DNA of 64,000 bases. It comes from Marinihelvus fidelis (GTDB taxonomy: Bacteria > Pseudomonadota > Gammaproteobacteria > Xanthomonadales > SZUA-36). The notes under the pieces are model-generated. The model saw nothing but the letters and a program-made list of their open reading frames with translations. It was not told the origin of the DNA and searched no databases. Each line of letters starts with the position of its first letter. The first letter of the stretch is position 1. Positions 28,472-37,651 of the stretch are shown here, in pieces. A program made the position numbers and the translations under genes. The stretch is taken from positions 305,849-369,848 of the forward strand of contig NZ_VYXP01000006.1 of the NCBI RefSeq assembly GCF_008725655.1. The letters are read 5' to 3'.

Positions 28472-29457
28472 TTGCGGTAGGCCGTAAACAGCGCCTCGCG
28501 GGCCATGTCCAGGGCGGTCACCGCGTCGTGGTTGGCCTGCGCCTCGGCCATCGCGGCGAAGTCCAGGGTGTCCAGTGCGCGCTCGATGGTTTTTAGGAAA
28601 TTGATCGCGCTGGTGGCCGCAGCAATGGGGTCCTCGCGGAACGGGAACTGGTCCAGCTGCCAGACGCCTTCCCAGTTGTTCTTGCGCAACGTGTAGAAGA
28701 ATTCGAACAGCTCGATCGGGTGCACGGTGCCGGCGACCAGGTCGTCGTCCCAGCCGCGCAGGTTGTCGTTCACGTCCATGCCGAACAGGCGGCCGTAGTC
28801 GATGGCCAGCTGGGCCGAGTCGGCCGGCGACTCGCCACCGTACAGCGCGTGGCCAAAGTCCAGCAGGATGCCGACATTCGGCAGGCCCATTTTCTCGATA
28901 CCCAGCAGCGTGCGTGCGACGCTGTCATAGCTCATGTGCACGCGCGGCTCGCGCGGCTTGTACTCGATGACGAATTTCAGGTCCGAGTGCTTCTCGGCCA
29001 GTTCGGCGATGCCCTCGACGCTGTGCTTCCAGACCTGCTGGTAATCCACCTGGAAGGGGTAATCCCAGCCATCCTGGCCCGGCCACAGTTTGACGTAACT
29101 GGCGCCGAAGCGGCGCACCACGTCGGCGGCATCGTCGATCATCTCTGCGGCCGCGCGGCGCACACCGGCGTCGGGGTTGGTGAACGCGCCCTTGGCGAAC
29201 TTGCGGGTGTAGATCTCCGGCGTGATGCCGATGACTTCCAGGCCGTTGCGCTTGAGCGCGTCCTCCACCTGGTCCAGGCTGATGGACGGGTCGGCGAACG
29301 GGTAGTTGATGTCCACTACCGACAGGTCCTCCACCTGGCCGGCCATGTCGATCATCTCAAGCAGGGTGCGGGGCGGGCCGTAGCCATCGGTGGCGTAGCG
29401 GTCGACATAGGTTGCGAAGTGCCAGATACCGGCACCGTATTTCTGTGCATTACTCAT
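28468..29457 (-). CDS. Xylose-isomerase-like TIM-barrel sugar isomerase (candidate D-apiose isomerase)
   Basis: Cytoplasmic 329-residue protein of the AP-endonuclease-2/xylose isomerase TIM-barrel family (PF01261). Conserved metal-site segments are visible: [33 protein letters not shown] and [14 protein letters not shown]. Such proteins interconvert aldoses and ketoses. The start at 29457 follows an AAGGAAT ribosome binding site; an upstream ATG at 29499 lacks one. It lies between a DeoR repressor gene and a DUF1593 gene. D-apiose isomerase belongs to this fold, and the apulose kinase and transketolase candidates at 44555-47903 would need such an enzyme, but the assignment is inferred. Other possibilities are L-rhamnose or another pectin sugar. 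Confidence 0.75.
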   Translation of the reverse strand: MSNAQKYGAGIWHFATYVDRYATDGYGPPRTLLEMIDMAGQVEDLSVVDINYPFADPSISLDQVEDALKRNGLEVIGITPEIYTRKFAKGAFTNPDAGVRRAAAEMIDDAADVVRRFGASYVKLWPGQDGWDYPFQVDYQQVWKHSVEGIAELAEKHSDLKFVIEYKPREPRVHMSYDSVARTLLGIEKMGLPNVGILLDFGHALYGGESPADSAQLAIDYGRLFGMDVNDNLRGWDDDLVAGTVHPIELFEFFYTLRKNNWEGVWQLDQFPFREDPIAAATSAINFLKTIERALDTLDFAAMAEAQANHDAVTALDMAREALFTAYRK

Positions 29458-29541
29458 GCTTTGGATTCCTTGCAGTCGTTCGTTATTGAGCCGGCGCACG
29501 GGGGCGCCTGCGAATCTAATGTGGAGCGGTGTCTTTACCGC

Positions 29542-30333
29542 TCAGTCAGCGATGATGATTTCGACACCGACGGCTTCGATGCGCTTACGGTCCTCTGCAC
29601 GGATGCCGCTGTCGGTGATCATCGCGTCGACGTTCTCCAGGCCGCCCAGTACGCAGAACGAGCGCTGGCCGATCTTGGTGGAATCGGCCACCAGGTAGAC
29701 CTCCTCGGCGGAGTCGATCATCGCGCGCTTGACCGGGATGTCACCCAGGGCCGGGTAGGTCAGGCCGTTGGTCAGGTCGATGGCGGCCGTGGCCAGGAAC
29801 AGCTTCTGCGCGTACAGGCCCTGGAAGAATCCTGCGGCGCGATCACCACTGAGCGACAGGGTCGGCGCCTTGAACTGGCCGCCGGTGACATGCACGTCGA
29901 AGCCGGGTTCCGCGCCCAGCATCAAAGCGATGTTCAGCGCGTTGGTGATCACCGTGACATCACTGCGACCCAGCAGGGCGGCGGCCACGGCGGTACCCGT
30001 GGAACCGGAGTCCAGGATGATGGTTTCACCGTCGTGGACCATGGACGCCGCCTTGGCGCCGATCTTTTCCTTCGCCTCGCTGTTCTCTTCGTGGAACAGG
30101 GTCATGGCACGCACCTGCTGCGGCACCGATTTCAGGTAGGCGCCGCCATGAACGCGGACGACGTGGCCGTCGGTCTCCAGCTTCTCAAGGTCCTGGCGGA
30201 CCGTGACTTCGGACACGGCCAGCGCGCGGGCCAGCACACTGACGCGCGCACTGCCCTCTTCACGCATCCACTCCAGGATGCGGCGGCGGCGATCCTCACC
30301 CAGCAGGCGTCCATTACGTTTTCTCTGGCTCAT
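29542..30333 (-). CDS. DeoR/GlpR-family transcriptional repressor 1
   Basis: Sugar-phosphate-responsive repressor of 263 residues. The N-terminal DeoR HTH (about 14-70) contains RRILEWMREEGSARVSVLARALAVSEVTVRQDLEKLE. The C-terminal DeoRC sensor domain (about 90-250) includes the phosphate-sugar motif LDSGSTGTAVA. It is first in a minus-strand unit with the isomerase and DUF1593 genes, and it diverges from the GH78 rhamnosidase across a 115-bp AT-rich gap. It therefore probably controls both directions. The inducing ligand is unknown. Confidence 0.93.
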   Translation of the reverse strand: MSQRKRNGRLLGEDRRRRILEWMREEGSARVSVLARALAVSEVTVRQDLEKLETDGHVVRVHGGAYLKSVPQQVRAMTLFHEENSEAKEKIGAKAASMVHDGETIILDSGSTGTAVAAALLGRSDVTVITNALNIALMLGAEPGFDVHVTGGQFKAPTLSLSGDRAAGFFQGLYAQKLFLATAAIDLTNGLTYPALGDIPVKRAMIDSAEEVYLVADSTKIGQRSFCVLGGLENVDAMITDSGIRAEDRKRIEAVGVEIIIAD

Positions 30334-30448
30334 CAGGTCCCTTCCACGGATGTTCCGGTGTTTTCAGTCTTCGAATCGTGCCACAATTTCGGCAAAAGTA
30401 AAAATTCACAAAAAATCGTCAATTCATACTGAAGAGGTTTCACCCCCA
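30334..30448. promoter_or_regulatory. Divergent regulatory gap between DeoR 1 and GH78
   Basis: The 115-bp AT-rich intergenic region must hold promoters for both genes. A GAAGAGG ribosome binding site (30431-30437) precedes the GH78 ATG. Two AATTCA copies (around 30404 and 30421) lie about 17 bp apart. No clear -35/-10 pair or perfect palindrome was seen, so the operator for the adjacent repressor is only suspected. Confidence 0.4.
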
Positions 30449-33400
30449 ATGGGTTCCAGCACCGAAAAGAATTCCACCTCCCTCGCCGTCACCGACCTGC
30501 GCGCCGACGGCCTGGTCACGCCGCTGGGTCTGGAAAGCCGCGCCCCGCACCTGTCCTGGCGGATTGAAAGCGGCACCGCGGACACCCGGCAAAGCGCGTA
30601 CCGCATCCGGGTCGCCGAGTCGCCCGAAGCGCTGGCTGACGTCGAATCGCTGATCGCCGACAGCGGCTGGGTGGAATCGGATGCCACGCTTAACCTGGCC
30701 TGCCCCGGCCCTGCGCTGCCGTCGATGACGCGGGCCTGGTGGGACGTGGAGATCCGCGAAGCCGATGGAAAGAGCACGCGATCCCCTGCCACCTGGTTCG
30801 AAACCGGGCTGGACCAGGATGACTGGATCGCTGACTGGCTGGAGGCCGAGGACCCGGATGCCAGCGCCGACCGCGCGGCCGGCCTCGAGTGGATCTGGAG
30901 CGAGGACCCGCTGGACCCTAACCCGCAGGGCTTCCGCCTGGACTTCGAAGCCCCGGCCGACCTGGCGACATCTGATCTGCTGGTCACCGCCAAGGATCAC
31001 CTGGAAGGCGTCTGGGTCAACGGCGAACCCGTCGACCTGCCCGAGGGCGATGTCTGGGGCACACTCCGGGCCCTCGACGCGGTCTTCCGGCCGGGCCGTA
31101 ACAGCCTGTGTATCCTGGCCAGCGCCGATACCGAGGGCTTCTTCCCGGTCGACGGCGGCGCGATGGCCGCCCTGGTGCGCCTTAGTAGCCAGGACGGCAC
31201 CACGCAACGCCTGGTCAGCAACGGCGACTGGCGCGTCCTGCCGGACCCTTTGGACCGTTGGCATGACGACGAGTTTGACGGAAGCGACTGGCCGGCCGCG
31301 GTGGCCTCGGGCTCCCGGGCAACGGGTGACCCACGCCCGCCGGAGCCGGCCGTTCGACTGCGCACGGAGTTCGATACGGAGCAGCCCGTAGCCCGTGCGC
31401 GACTGTACGTCACGGCCCTGGGCGCGTACGAAGCGCGGCTCAATGGCCGGGTGGCCGGTGATGCCGTGCTGCAGCCGGAAATCAGCGTCGCCGAGGACCA
31501 CGTGCCCTATCGCTGTATCGATTTGACCGACCAGGTCCGCCTGGGCCGCAACACGCTGGCCTTTACCGTGGCCGATGGTTTCTACGCCAGCGCGTTCGGC
31601 TGGCGCATGGAGCGCTACTCGCTGGGCCCCGCCCCGCGCCGCCTGCTGGCGCAGCTGCGCCTGGATTTCGCCGACGGCAGCCACCGCTGGGTATGCAGCA
31701 GCGACGACTGGCTGACCGGGCCTTCGCCGGTGATCACCGCGGACATCTACGGCGGCGAGCGCTACGACGCGCAACTCGATCAACCCGGCTGGGACCAGCC
31801 GGACTTTGACGCCGACGGCTGGCGGCCGGCTACGGTCGGCGCCCCACCAGGCGCCCGCCTGGCGGGGCACGCCGGCCCGCCGCTGGTGCGCCGTGCCGAG
31901 CGCAAGGCGCTCGAGGTGACCGAGCCGGCGCCCGGGCGCTTCGTCTTCGATTTCGGCCAGAACCTGTCCGGCTGGTGCCGCCTGCGCGCCCGCGGGCCGG
32001 CGGGCACGACCGTCCACCTGCGCTTCGCCGAACTGCTCAACCCCGACGGCACCGCCGACCAGTCCAACCTGCGCTACGCGGAATCCGCCGACCACTACAC
32101 GCTGGCCGGCGACGCCGGCGGCGAAACCTACGAGCCCGCCTTCACCTACCACGGTTTCCGTTATGTCGAGGTCGAGGGTTTCCCGGGCACACCGACGGCC
32201 GAGGACCTGGTCGCCATGGTGGTCTACAACGACTGCCCGGAGACCGGCGAGATGGTGTTCGACAACGCCCTGCTGCAGGCCTTCTGGAACAACGCCCTGT
32301 GGAGCCAGCGCGCCAACTTCTTCGGTGTGCCCACGGACTGCCCGCAACGTGATGAGCGCATGGGCTGGATGGGTGACATCCAGGTGTTCCTGGACGCCGC
32401 CGCGTTCAACATGGACGTCGCGCCATTCCTGCGCCGCTACATGGACGAGGTCCGCGCCGGGCAGTTCGACGATGGCGGTTTCCCGATCGTCGTGCCGCAG
32501 CCGCAGTCCTTTCCCGAAGTGGTCACCGCCGGCTGGTCCGAGGCCGGCGTGATCCTGCCGCACGGCCTGTGGTGGCGCTACGGCGACACTGCGGTGATCG
32601 ATGAGAACTGGGACGCGATGCGGCGCTGGATGGACTACGTGGCGCGCAACAATCCGGACGGCATCTGGCGCCATGACCGCGGCATCGACCTGGGCGACTG
32701 GCTGGCCGTCGACGCCCGTGTCCCCGACGAGGAGACCACGCCACGCGTGCTGTGCGCGACCGCCTACTGGGCGCTCTGCGCCGGCATGATGGCGGAGATG
32801 GCCGAGGTCACTGGCCGCGCCGCTGAAGCGGAGCAGTATTCAGCATTGCAGACCAGAATCCAGGCCGCGGCCGCGGCCGAACTGGTCGACGACGCCGGCG
32901 TGGCCGGCAACGGCAGCCAGGCCAGCCAGGTGCTGGCGCTGCACTGCGCCCTGGTGCCGGCGGCGCTGCGTGCGGCCGCGGCTCAGGTGCTGGCCGACGA
33001 GATTCACGGCCGTGGCATGCACCTGTCGACGGGCTTCCTGGGCACGCCCTACCTGCTCGACGTCCTGGCCGACGCCGGTCACTGGGATACGGTCGAGGGC
33101 CTGCTGCTGCAGACCGGCTACCCGTCATGGGGCTACATGGTGGAAAAGGGCGCCACCACCATGTGGGAGCGCTGGAACAGCGACGTCGGCGACCTGGCCA
33201 TGAACAGCTACAACCATTACGCCTTCGGCGCGGTGGTCGGCTTCTTCTACCGCCGCCTGGGCGGCATCGCGCCGGCCAGCCCCGGTTTCCGTGACATCGC
33301 CATCCGGCCCGCCTGGCTGGACGGCGTGGGCACCGTCAGCGCCCGCTACGATTCGGTGGTCGGGCGCATCGCCACGCGCGTCGACGGCGATCACCAGGGG

Positions 33401-33583
33401 CTGCGCGAACTGGACCTGGAAACGCCCGCCAACACGACGGCGCACATCGAATTGCCGGCAGGGTTCGACTGGCAAGAGAGCGGCCAGCCGCTGCGGTCCG
33501 CAGCAGGGCTCCAGGTGCACGAAGTCGAGGGTGGCCTGCTGCGCATTACGGCCGGTGCGGGGCGCTACCGCTTCGAGCGGTGA
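30449..33583 (+). CDS. GH78 alpha-L-rhamnosidase, cytoplasmic
   Basis: Glycoside hydrolase that removes terminal alpha-L-rhamnose from oligosaccharides such as rhamnogalacturonan fragments. It has 1044 residues with the full GH78 architecture: an N-terminal Ig-like domain, two jelly-roll domains (about 150-300 and 310-480), a third beta domain containing DFGQNLSGWCRLR, the (alpha/alpha)6 catalytic domain (about 600-950) and a C-terminal beta sandwich. The acid/base segment CPQRDERMGWMGD is at about 631-643 and the second catalytic glutamate is in TTMWERW near residue 907. There is no signal peptide, so it acts in the cytoplasm on imported oligosaccharides. The ATG at 30449 is the first with a good ribosome binding site. 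Confidence 0.95.
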   Translation: MGSSTEKNSTSLAVTDLRADGLVTPLGLESRAPHLSWRIESGTADTRQSAYRIRVAESPEALADVESLIADSGWVESDATLNLACPGPALPSMTRAWWDVEIREADGKSTRSPATWFETGLDQDDWIADWLEAEDPDASADRAAGLEWIWSEDPLDPNPQGFRLDFEAPADLATSDLLVTAKDHLEGVWVNGEPVDLPEGDVWGTLRALDAVFRPGRNSLCILASADTEGFFPVDGGAMAALVRLSSQDGTTQRLVSNGDWRVLPDPLDRWHDDEFDGSDWPAAVASGSRATGDPRPPEPAVRLRTEFDTEQPVARARLYVTALGAYEARLNGRVAGDAVLQPEISVAEDHVPYRCIDLTDQVRLGRNTLAFTVADGFYASAFGWRMERYSLGPAPRRLLAQLRLDFADGSHRWVCSSDDWLTGPSPVITADIYGGERYDAQLDQPGWDQPDFDADGWRPATVGAPPGARLAGHAGPPLVRRAERKALEVTEPAPGRFVFDFGQNLSGWCRLRARGPAGTTVHLRFAELLNPDGTADQSNLRYAESADHYTLAGDAGGETYEPAFTYHGFRYVEVEGFPGTPTAEDLVAMVVYNDCPETGEMVFDNALLQAFWNNALWSQRANFFGVPTDCPQRDERMGWMGDIQVFLDAAAFNMDVAPFLRRYMDEVRAGQFDDGGFPIVVPQPQSFPEVVTAGWSEAGVILPHGLWWRYGDTAVIDENWDAMRRWMDYVARNNPDGIWRHDRGIDLGDWLAVDARVPDEETTPRVLCATAYWALCAGMMAEMAEVTGRAAEAEQYSALQTRIQAAAAAELVDDAGVAGNGSQASQVLALHCALVPAALRAAAAQVLADEIHGRGMHLSTGFLGTPYLLDVLADAGHWDTVEGLLLQTGYPSWGYMVEKGATTMWERWNSDVGDLAMNSYNHYAFGAVVGFFYRRLGGIAPASPGFRDIAIRPAWLDGVGTVSARYDSVVGRIATRVDGDHQGLRELDLETPANTTAHIELPAGFDWQESGQPLRSAAGLQVHEVEGGLLRITAGAGRYRFER

Positions 33584-33591
33584 GCGCCGCT

Positions 33592-33654
33592 GTGACGCGT
33601 GACGCGTGACGCGTGACGCGTGACGCGTGACGCGTGACGCGTGACGCGTGACGG
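33592..33654. repeat. 7-bp tandem repeat (GTGACGC) x8 plus a variant
   Basis: Eight perfect head-to-tail copies of GTGACGC run from 33592 to 33647, followed by GTGACGG. It lies between the convergent GH78 and MFS genes. Such short repeats expand and contract by slippage. No coding role is seen because both neighbours end outside it. Confidence 0.95.
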
Positions 33655-33682
33655 GCAGATGATCGTGCTCAGCAGCGGGCTG

Positions 33683-34969
33683 TCAATCGCCGCGTTCGGC
33701 TTCGAGTTGCTCCAGTGACTTGCCCTCGTTGCGGGGACCCCAGATGGTGCCGATCAGGCCGCTGATCACCAGGAAGCCGGTCAGGATGATGGCCAGCGTC
33801 GTGAAGCCGGTGGCCGTCAGCATGGGCACGAAGAAACTGAAGAAACCCAGCGCGATGCGCACCACGGCGAAGGCGAACCCCTGCGCGGTGCTGCGCAGCA
33901 GCGTCGGGAACATCTCCGAACTCCACAGCTGGAAGAACGGCTGCGCGCCGAAGCCCGCGCCCACGCCGGTCAGGATCACGTACAGCAGCGCCACCGGTAT
34001 GGTGAACGGCAGGAAGATCAGCAACGCCACGCCGGCGATCTGCACGATGGACGACAGGGCGAACAGCCAACGCTGGTTCACCTTGTCCGCGTAGCGCATG
34101 AACACCAGGTAGATCGAGGCGATGCCCAGGCCAAACAGCACGATCTGCACCGCCACCGAGGTCGCCTGCGAGGCATCGCCCAGCACCCGCAGGATGTACG
34201 GGAAGAAGAAGCCGTTCGTGCCCGCAAACAGGTTCCAGAAGCCGTAGGTGCCAATCAGCACCGCCAGCGATCCGATGTATTTGCGCTGGAACAGGTCGGA
34301 AAACTTCGGCCGCGCGCGGCCCTCGACCATGGCCTCCTCGCGCGCCTGCTCCCAGCGTACCGACTCTCGCATACGCGAGCGCAGCAGCGTCAGCGCGATG
34401 GCGATGATGGCCAGGTGGGCAAAGATGATCCGCGCGCCCAGGATATCCATATCGCTCAGAATGAAGGCCAATCCGAGCACCACGACGGGGCCGAAATACC
34501 ACAGCAACTGCGCCACGCCGGAGTGCTTGCCGCGCTTGCCAGTCGGCGCGTGCTCGGCGATCAGTGACCAGCTGGCCGGGATGTCTGCGCCCACGGCCAG
34601 GCCGACGATGATGAAGCCGACGACGATCATCCACGGCGCGGTGGCGAACACCAGCAGCGACATCCCCACCGCGTACACCACCATATCCCACTGGTAGATG
34701 CGCTTGCGGCCGAAGCGGTCACACAGCCAGCCACCGACCAGGGCGCCGACGCCAGCGGAGATCGCGTTGGCGCTGAACGCGCCCAGGATGCCGATAAACG
34801 TGTCGGTCAGGCCGAACATTTCCTTCCAGAACACCAACGCGATGGAGCTGGCGACGATGGAGCCGGCGTCGATGTAGTTGGCCAGGCCCGCGAGGACGGT
34901 ATTGCGCCACTGTTCGCGTTCACTCAGTTCCGCGGCGGGGTCGGCGCCGGTCTTTTCCATGCCGGTCAT
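33683..34969 (-). CDS. MFS sugar-porter-type transporter
   Basis: Inner-membrane major facilitator permease, 428 residues and about 12 membrane segments. The first cytoplasmic loop has the MFS motif GGWLCDRFGRKRIY, and a large central loop separates the two halves (RSRMRESVRWEQAREEAM). It is third in a minus-strand unit with the DHDPS-like and SSS genes, 30 bp after the symporter start. It probably imports a monosaccharide or uronate released from the polymer; rhamnose is possible, but the substrate cannot be read from the sequence. An alternative in-frame ATG lies three codons downstream. Confidence 0.88.
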   Translation of the reverse strand: MTGMEKTGADPAAELSEREQWRNTVLAGLANYIDAGSIVASSIALVFWKEMFGLTDTFIGILGAFSANAISAGVGALVGGWLCDRFGRKRIYQWDMVVYAVGMSLLVFATAPWMIVVGFIIVGLAVGADIPASWSLIAEHAPTGKRGKHSGVAQLLWYFGPVVVLGLAFILSDMDILGARIIFAHLAIIAIALTLLRSRMRESVRWEQAREEAMVEGRARPKFSDLFQRKYIGSLAVLIGTYGFWNLFAGTNGFFFPYILRVLGDASQATSVAVQIVLFGLGIASIYLVFMRYADKVNQRWLFALSSIVQIAGVALLIFLPFTIPVALLYVILTGVGAGFGAQPFFQLWSSEMFPTLLRSTAQGFAFAVVRIALGFFSFFVPMLTATGFTTLAIILTGFLVISGLIGTIWGPRNEGKSLEQLEAERGD

Positions 34970-34999
34970 CGGGGGTTCTCCTTGTTGTTGAGCCCTGGG

Positions 35000-36547
35000 T
35001 CAGTCCCAGACAGTCAGGTGTTCCAGGTTGCGTTCCCGTTTCGGCAGCCAGGTTCCGGCCAAAAAGCCGACGACAAACATCACCAGGTTGCCGATGAACC
35101 CGGTGTAGTAAAGGTCAAATGGGAAATGCAGGAACGCGGGCAGCAACTCGTGCGTCGACAGCAGCGTCCAGGCCGTAAATGCCATGGTGCAGACGATCCC
35201 CATGCCCACCGCGCGCGCGTCGCCGCGGCGGGTCAGGAAGCCCAGCAGGTACAGCCCCAGCAGCCCCCCGCCCAGCAGCGAGATCAGGATGCTGCCGGTG
35301 TCCTGCAGGGTCTTGGTTTCGCTCTCGGCCAGGATGATCGCGCCGCCGATCATCGCCACCGCCGCCAGCCCGGAAATCAGCCAGGCCACGCGCAGGTAGT
35401 GCTTGTCATTGCGCCCGGGCACCAGGTGCCGGCGGTAGATGTCGACGATGCTGACTGTCGAAATGGCGTTGATGCTGGAATCCAACGACGACATGGCCGC
35501 CGCCAGTGCCGCCGAGATCAGCAGGCCGGTCACACCCGGCGGCAGCTCGTTAATGATGAAATACGGCAGGATCTGCTCAGCCTTGCGCGCGCCATCCAGC
35601 ATTTCCGCCGCCTCCACTGCAGGGAACTGCTGGTAAAACACGTACAGGCTGGTGCCCAGGAACATGAAGAACGCCCACACCGGCAGGCTGACGCTGACGC
35701 AGACAAACATCGCCTTGCGCGCCTCGCGGGTCGATTTCGCCGCGCAGTAGCGCTGCACCACGTTCTGGTTGCTGCTGTACTCGGTCAGCCACACGGTCAG
35801 GCCCAGGAACAACATCATCGTGGCCGTCTTGCTGCTCAGTGACAGCTCCCACGACACCGGCTCCAGGTTGCCGCCGACCAGTTCGGCGATGGCGAACTTA
35901 CCCTCGGCCAGGCCTACGGAAAAGATCTGCCCCAGTCCGCCGGGCAGCATCTGCGCGATCATCACCACGCAGATCACGCCGCCGGCCATCAGCACGATGG
36001 TCTGGATGACGTCGGTCCAGATCACGGCTCGGAAACCGCCGACCACGGTGTACAGCGCCACCAGCAGGCCGCTGACCAGGATGCACGGCGTCGACGCCAG
36101 GCCGGTCAGCTCGTGCACCACCAGCGACACCAGGAACAGCACGATGCTCACCCTGAACAGCTGTGCGACGATGAATGCCACGGCCGCGTACACCCGGATG
36201 GATGGCCCGAAGCGCCCTTCGAGGTACTCATAGGCCGAGGTGATCTTGCCGCGGCGGAAGAACGGCAGGAACACGTAGGCCGCGATCAGCACCGCCAGGG
36301 GCATCATCAGGTTGGGCAGGAAACGCAGCCAGGCCGTCTTGTAGGCGTCGGCGGGATACGCCAGGAAGGTCACGGAACTGATCGACGTGCCCACCATCGA
36401 CAGGCCGATCACCCAGCCGGCGAACGAGCGGCCGCCGACGAAATAGTCCTCGGTGCTAACATTCTTGCGGGAGAACCAGAACCCCATCCCAGCCATCAGG
36501 GCCAGGTAGCCGAGCAGGACCAGGATATCGAGTGTCGGCAGCTCCAT
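35000..36547 (-). CDS. Sodium:solute symporter (SSS family)
   Basis: Inner-membrane Na+-coupled symporter of 515 residues with about 13 membrane segments. Seen are the family stretch TEDYFVGGRSFAGWVIGLSMVGTSISSVTF, the signature GGFRAVIWTDVIQTIVLM, and AALAAAMSSLDSSINAIST near the sodium sites. I chose the ATG at 36547, 11 bp after the stop of the DHDPS-like gene, because the longer frame would overlap that gene. SSS members in pectin and rhamnose loci carry monosaccharides or uronates; the exact substrate is not known. Confidence 0.92.
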   Translation of the reverse strand: MELPTLDILVLLGYLALMAGMGFWFSRKNVSTEDYFVGGRSFAGWVIGLSMVGTSISSVTFLAYPADAYKTAWLRFLPNLMMPLAVLIAAYVFLPFFRRGKITSAYEYLEGRFGPSIRVYAAVAFIVAQLFRVSIVLFLVSLVVHELTGLASTPCILVSGLLVALYTVVGGFRAVIWTDVIQTIVLMAGGVICVVMIAQMLPGGLGQIFSVGLAEGKFAIAELVGGNLEPVSWELSLSSKTATMMLFLGLTVWLTEYSSNQNVVQRYCAAKSTREARKAMFVCVSVSLPVWAFFMFLGTSLYVFYQQFPAVEAAEMLDGARKAEQILPYFIINELPPGVTGLLISAALAAAMSSLDSSINAISTVSIVDIYRRHLVPGRNDKHYLRVAWLISGLAAVAMIGGAIILAESETKTLQDTGSILISLLGGGLLGLYLLGFLTRRGDARAVGMGIVCTMAFTAWTLLSTHELLPAFLHFPFDLYYTGFIGNLVMFVVGFLAGTWLPKRERNLEHLTVWD

Positions 36548-36558
36548 CAGGCCAACCG

Positions 36559-37503
36559 TCAGCCGGCGAGTCCCAGGCGCTGGCGCCACGCTTCGGCGCC
36601 GGCCCGCATGTCGGCCAGGGCCTCCGTCACGCCGGGCTCGAGCTCATCCGTACAGACCCGGCAGGCGGTGGTCATGTCGAACCCGCTCATCACCAGGAAG
36701 TGCTTGGCGGTGGCCGGGTAGCCGCGCACGACGGTGTGTTCCGCCTCGCGCAGGAAGGCCTGTAATTCGTCCGCCAGTTCCGGTTCTTTGGCCCAGTTTG
36801 CGCACAGCCAGACCCAGAGTTCGGGTATAAAATTCGCGGAGATGCCGCTGAAGCCAGCGGCACCGTCAATCAGGTTCTCCTGCGCTGTGGCGGCAGCCGC
36901 GTTAAAGACCCGCATGCCGGTACCCGCGGCAGCATCCAGCTTGGCCCGGACCACCTCGGGTCGGCCGGACGTCTCCTTGAGGAAATGAAAGCGGCCGGTG
37001 GAAGCCGCCCAGGCCAGCGTCTCCGGTGCCAGTAGCCGGTGATACGGCCGGGGGCACTCGTAGATGCCCAGCGGGATGTCGGCGGTGTCGTCCACCAGCC
37101 GCGCGGCACGGCGCTGCCAGATGGCGTCGACCTCATCCTTGCGGGCCAGCACGCCGGTCAGGCAGACCACGGCGTCGACGCCGGTGGCGTACATGTCACG
37201 CACACCGGAAGCCCAGCCACCGGGGTCGTCCCCGAAGGTGCCGCTGGCGACCACGGGAACTCGCCCGGCGGTATGGTCAACCACGCGGCGTGCCACTTCC
37301 GCGCGTTCTTCATGGTCCATCTCGAACATTTCGCTCGACTGGCAAACGGCGAACAGGCCGGTACTGCCGGCATCGATATACCAGTCCACAAGGCGGTCCA
37401 GGGCCGCGAAATCGACCTGGCCCGAGGCAGTGAATGGCGTAAGCATCACCGGCCAGACGCCGTCGGGAATAGAAACGGTTAGGTTGTCAGTGGGTCGCAA
37501 CAT
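36559..37503 (-). CDS. DHDPS/NAL-family aldolase or lyase of sugar acids
   Basis: Class I (Schiff-base) aldolase fold protein of 314 residues. The Schiff-base lysine is in FLKETSGRPEVV, the active-site tyrosine in GIYECPRPYHR, and the usual GTTGE loop reads CQSSEM. The last change argues against a genuine dihydrodipicolinate synthase and for a catabolic 2-keto-3-deoxy acid aldolase or dehydratase. It leads the transporter unit (SSS, MFS) and diverges from DeoR 2. Plausible substrates are 2-keto-3-deoxygluconate or 2-keto-3-deoxy-L-rhamnonate, but neither partner pathway is in the window. Confidence 0.82.
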   Translation of the reverse strand: MLRPTDNLTVSIPDGVWPVMLTPFTASGQVDFAALDRLVDWYIDAGSTGLFAVCQSSEMFEMDHEERAEVARRVVDHTAGRVPVVASGTFGDDPGGWASGVRDMYATGVDAVVCLTGVLARKDEVDAIWQRRAARLVDDTADIPLGIYECPRPYHRLLAPETLAWAASTGRFHFLKETSGRPEVVRAKLDAAAGTGMRVFNAAAATAQENLIDGAAGFSGISANFIPELWVWLCANWAKEPELADELQAFLREAEHTVVRGYPATAKHFLVMSGFDMTTACRVCTDELEPGVTEALADMRAGAEAWRQRLGLAG

Positions 37504-37518
37504 GAAACGTAAGGTTTA

Positions 37519-37592
37519 ATCAATTTTGGTCATTCTGGCCGTTTGGGTCTAGAATCAAACGGGCTAACCCGGCAATCCTAAACCAAATTGAT
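37519..37592. promoter_or_regulatory. Inverted-repeat operator candidate between the DHDPS-like gene and DeoR 2
   Basis: ATCAATTTTGGT (37519-37530) and ACCAAATTGAT (37582-37592) are inverted copies differing by one T. They sit about 60 bp apart in the 148-bp gap between the two divergent genes. Both arms are next to GGTTTA/TAAACC. The arrangement fits a DeoR repressor that loops or binds both promoters, although no binding is shown. Confidence 0.5.
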
Positions 37593-37651
37593 CGCAAAAT
37601 GATAAATTTTCCGTCTTTATCGCTCGTTTTCGCTCACAGAGTAAGCGCGTA

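Noticed and set aside
30440..32674. Open frame of 744 codons on the minus strand opposite GH78
   Set aside because: High GC content keeps the opposite strand open. The plus-strand frame has all GH78 domains and catalytic motifs, while the antisense translation is low-complexity.
33592..33654. Possible CRISPR or origin iterons
   Set aside because: Units of 7 bp without spacers and no replication genes nearby; it is a simple microsatellite-like repeat.
36559..37503. Annotation as biosynthetic dihydrodipicolinate synthase DapA
   Set aside because: The GTTGE loop is replaced by CQSSEM and the gene sits in a sugar transporter unit, so a catabolic aldolase or dehydratase is more likely.
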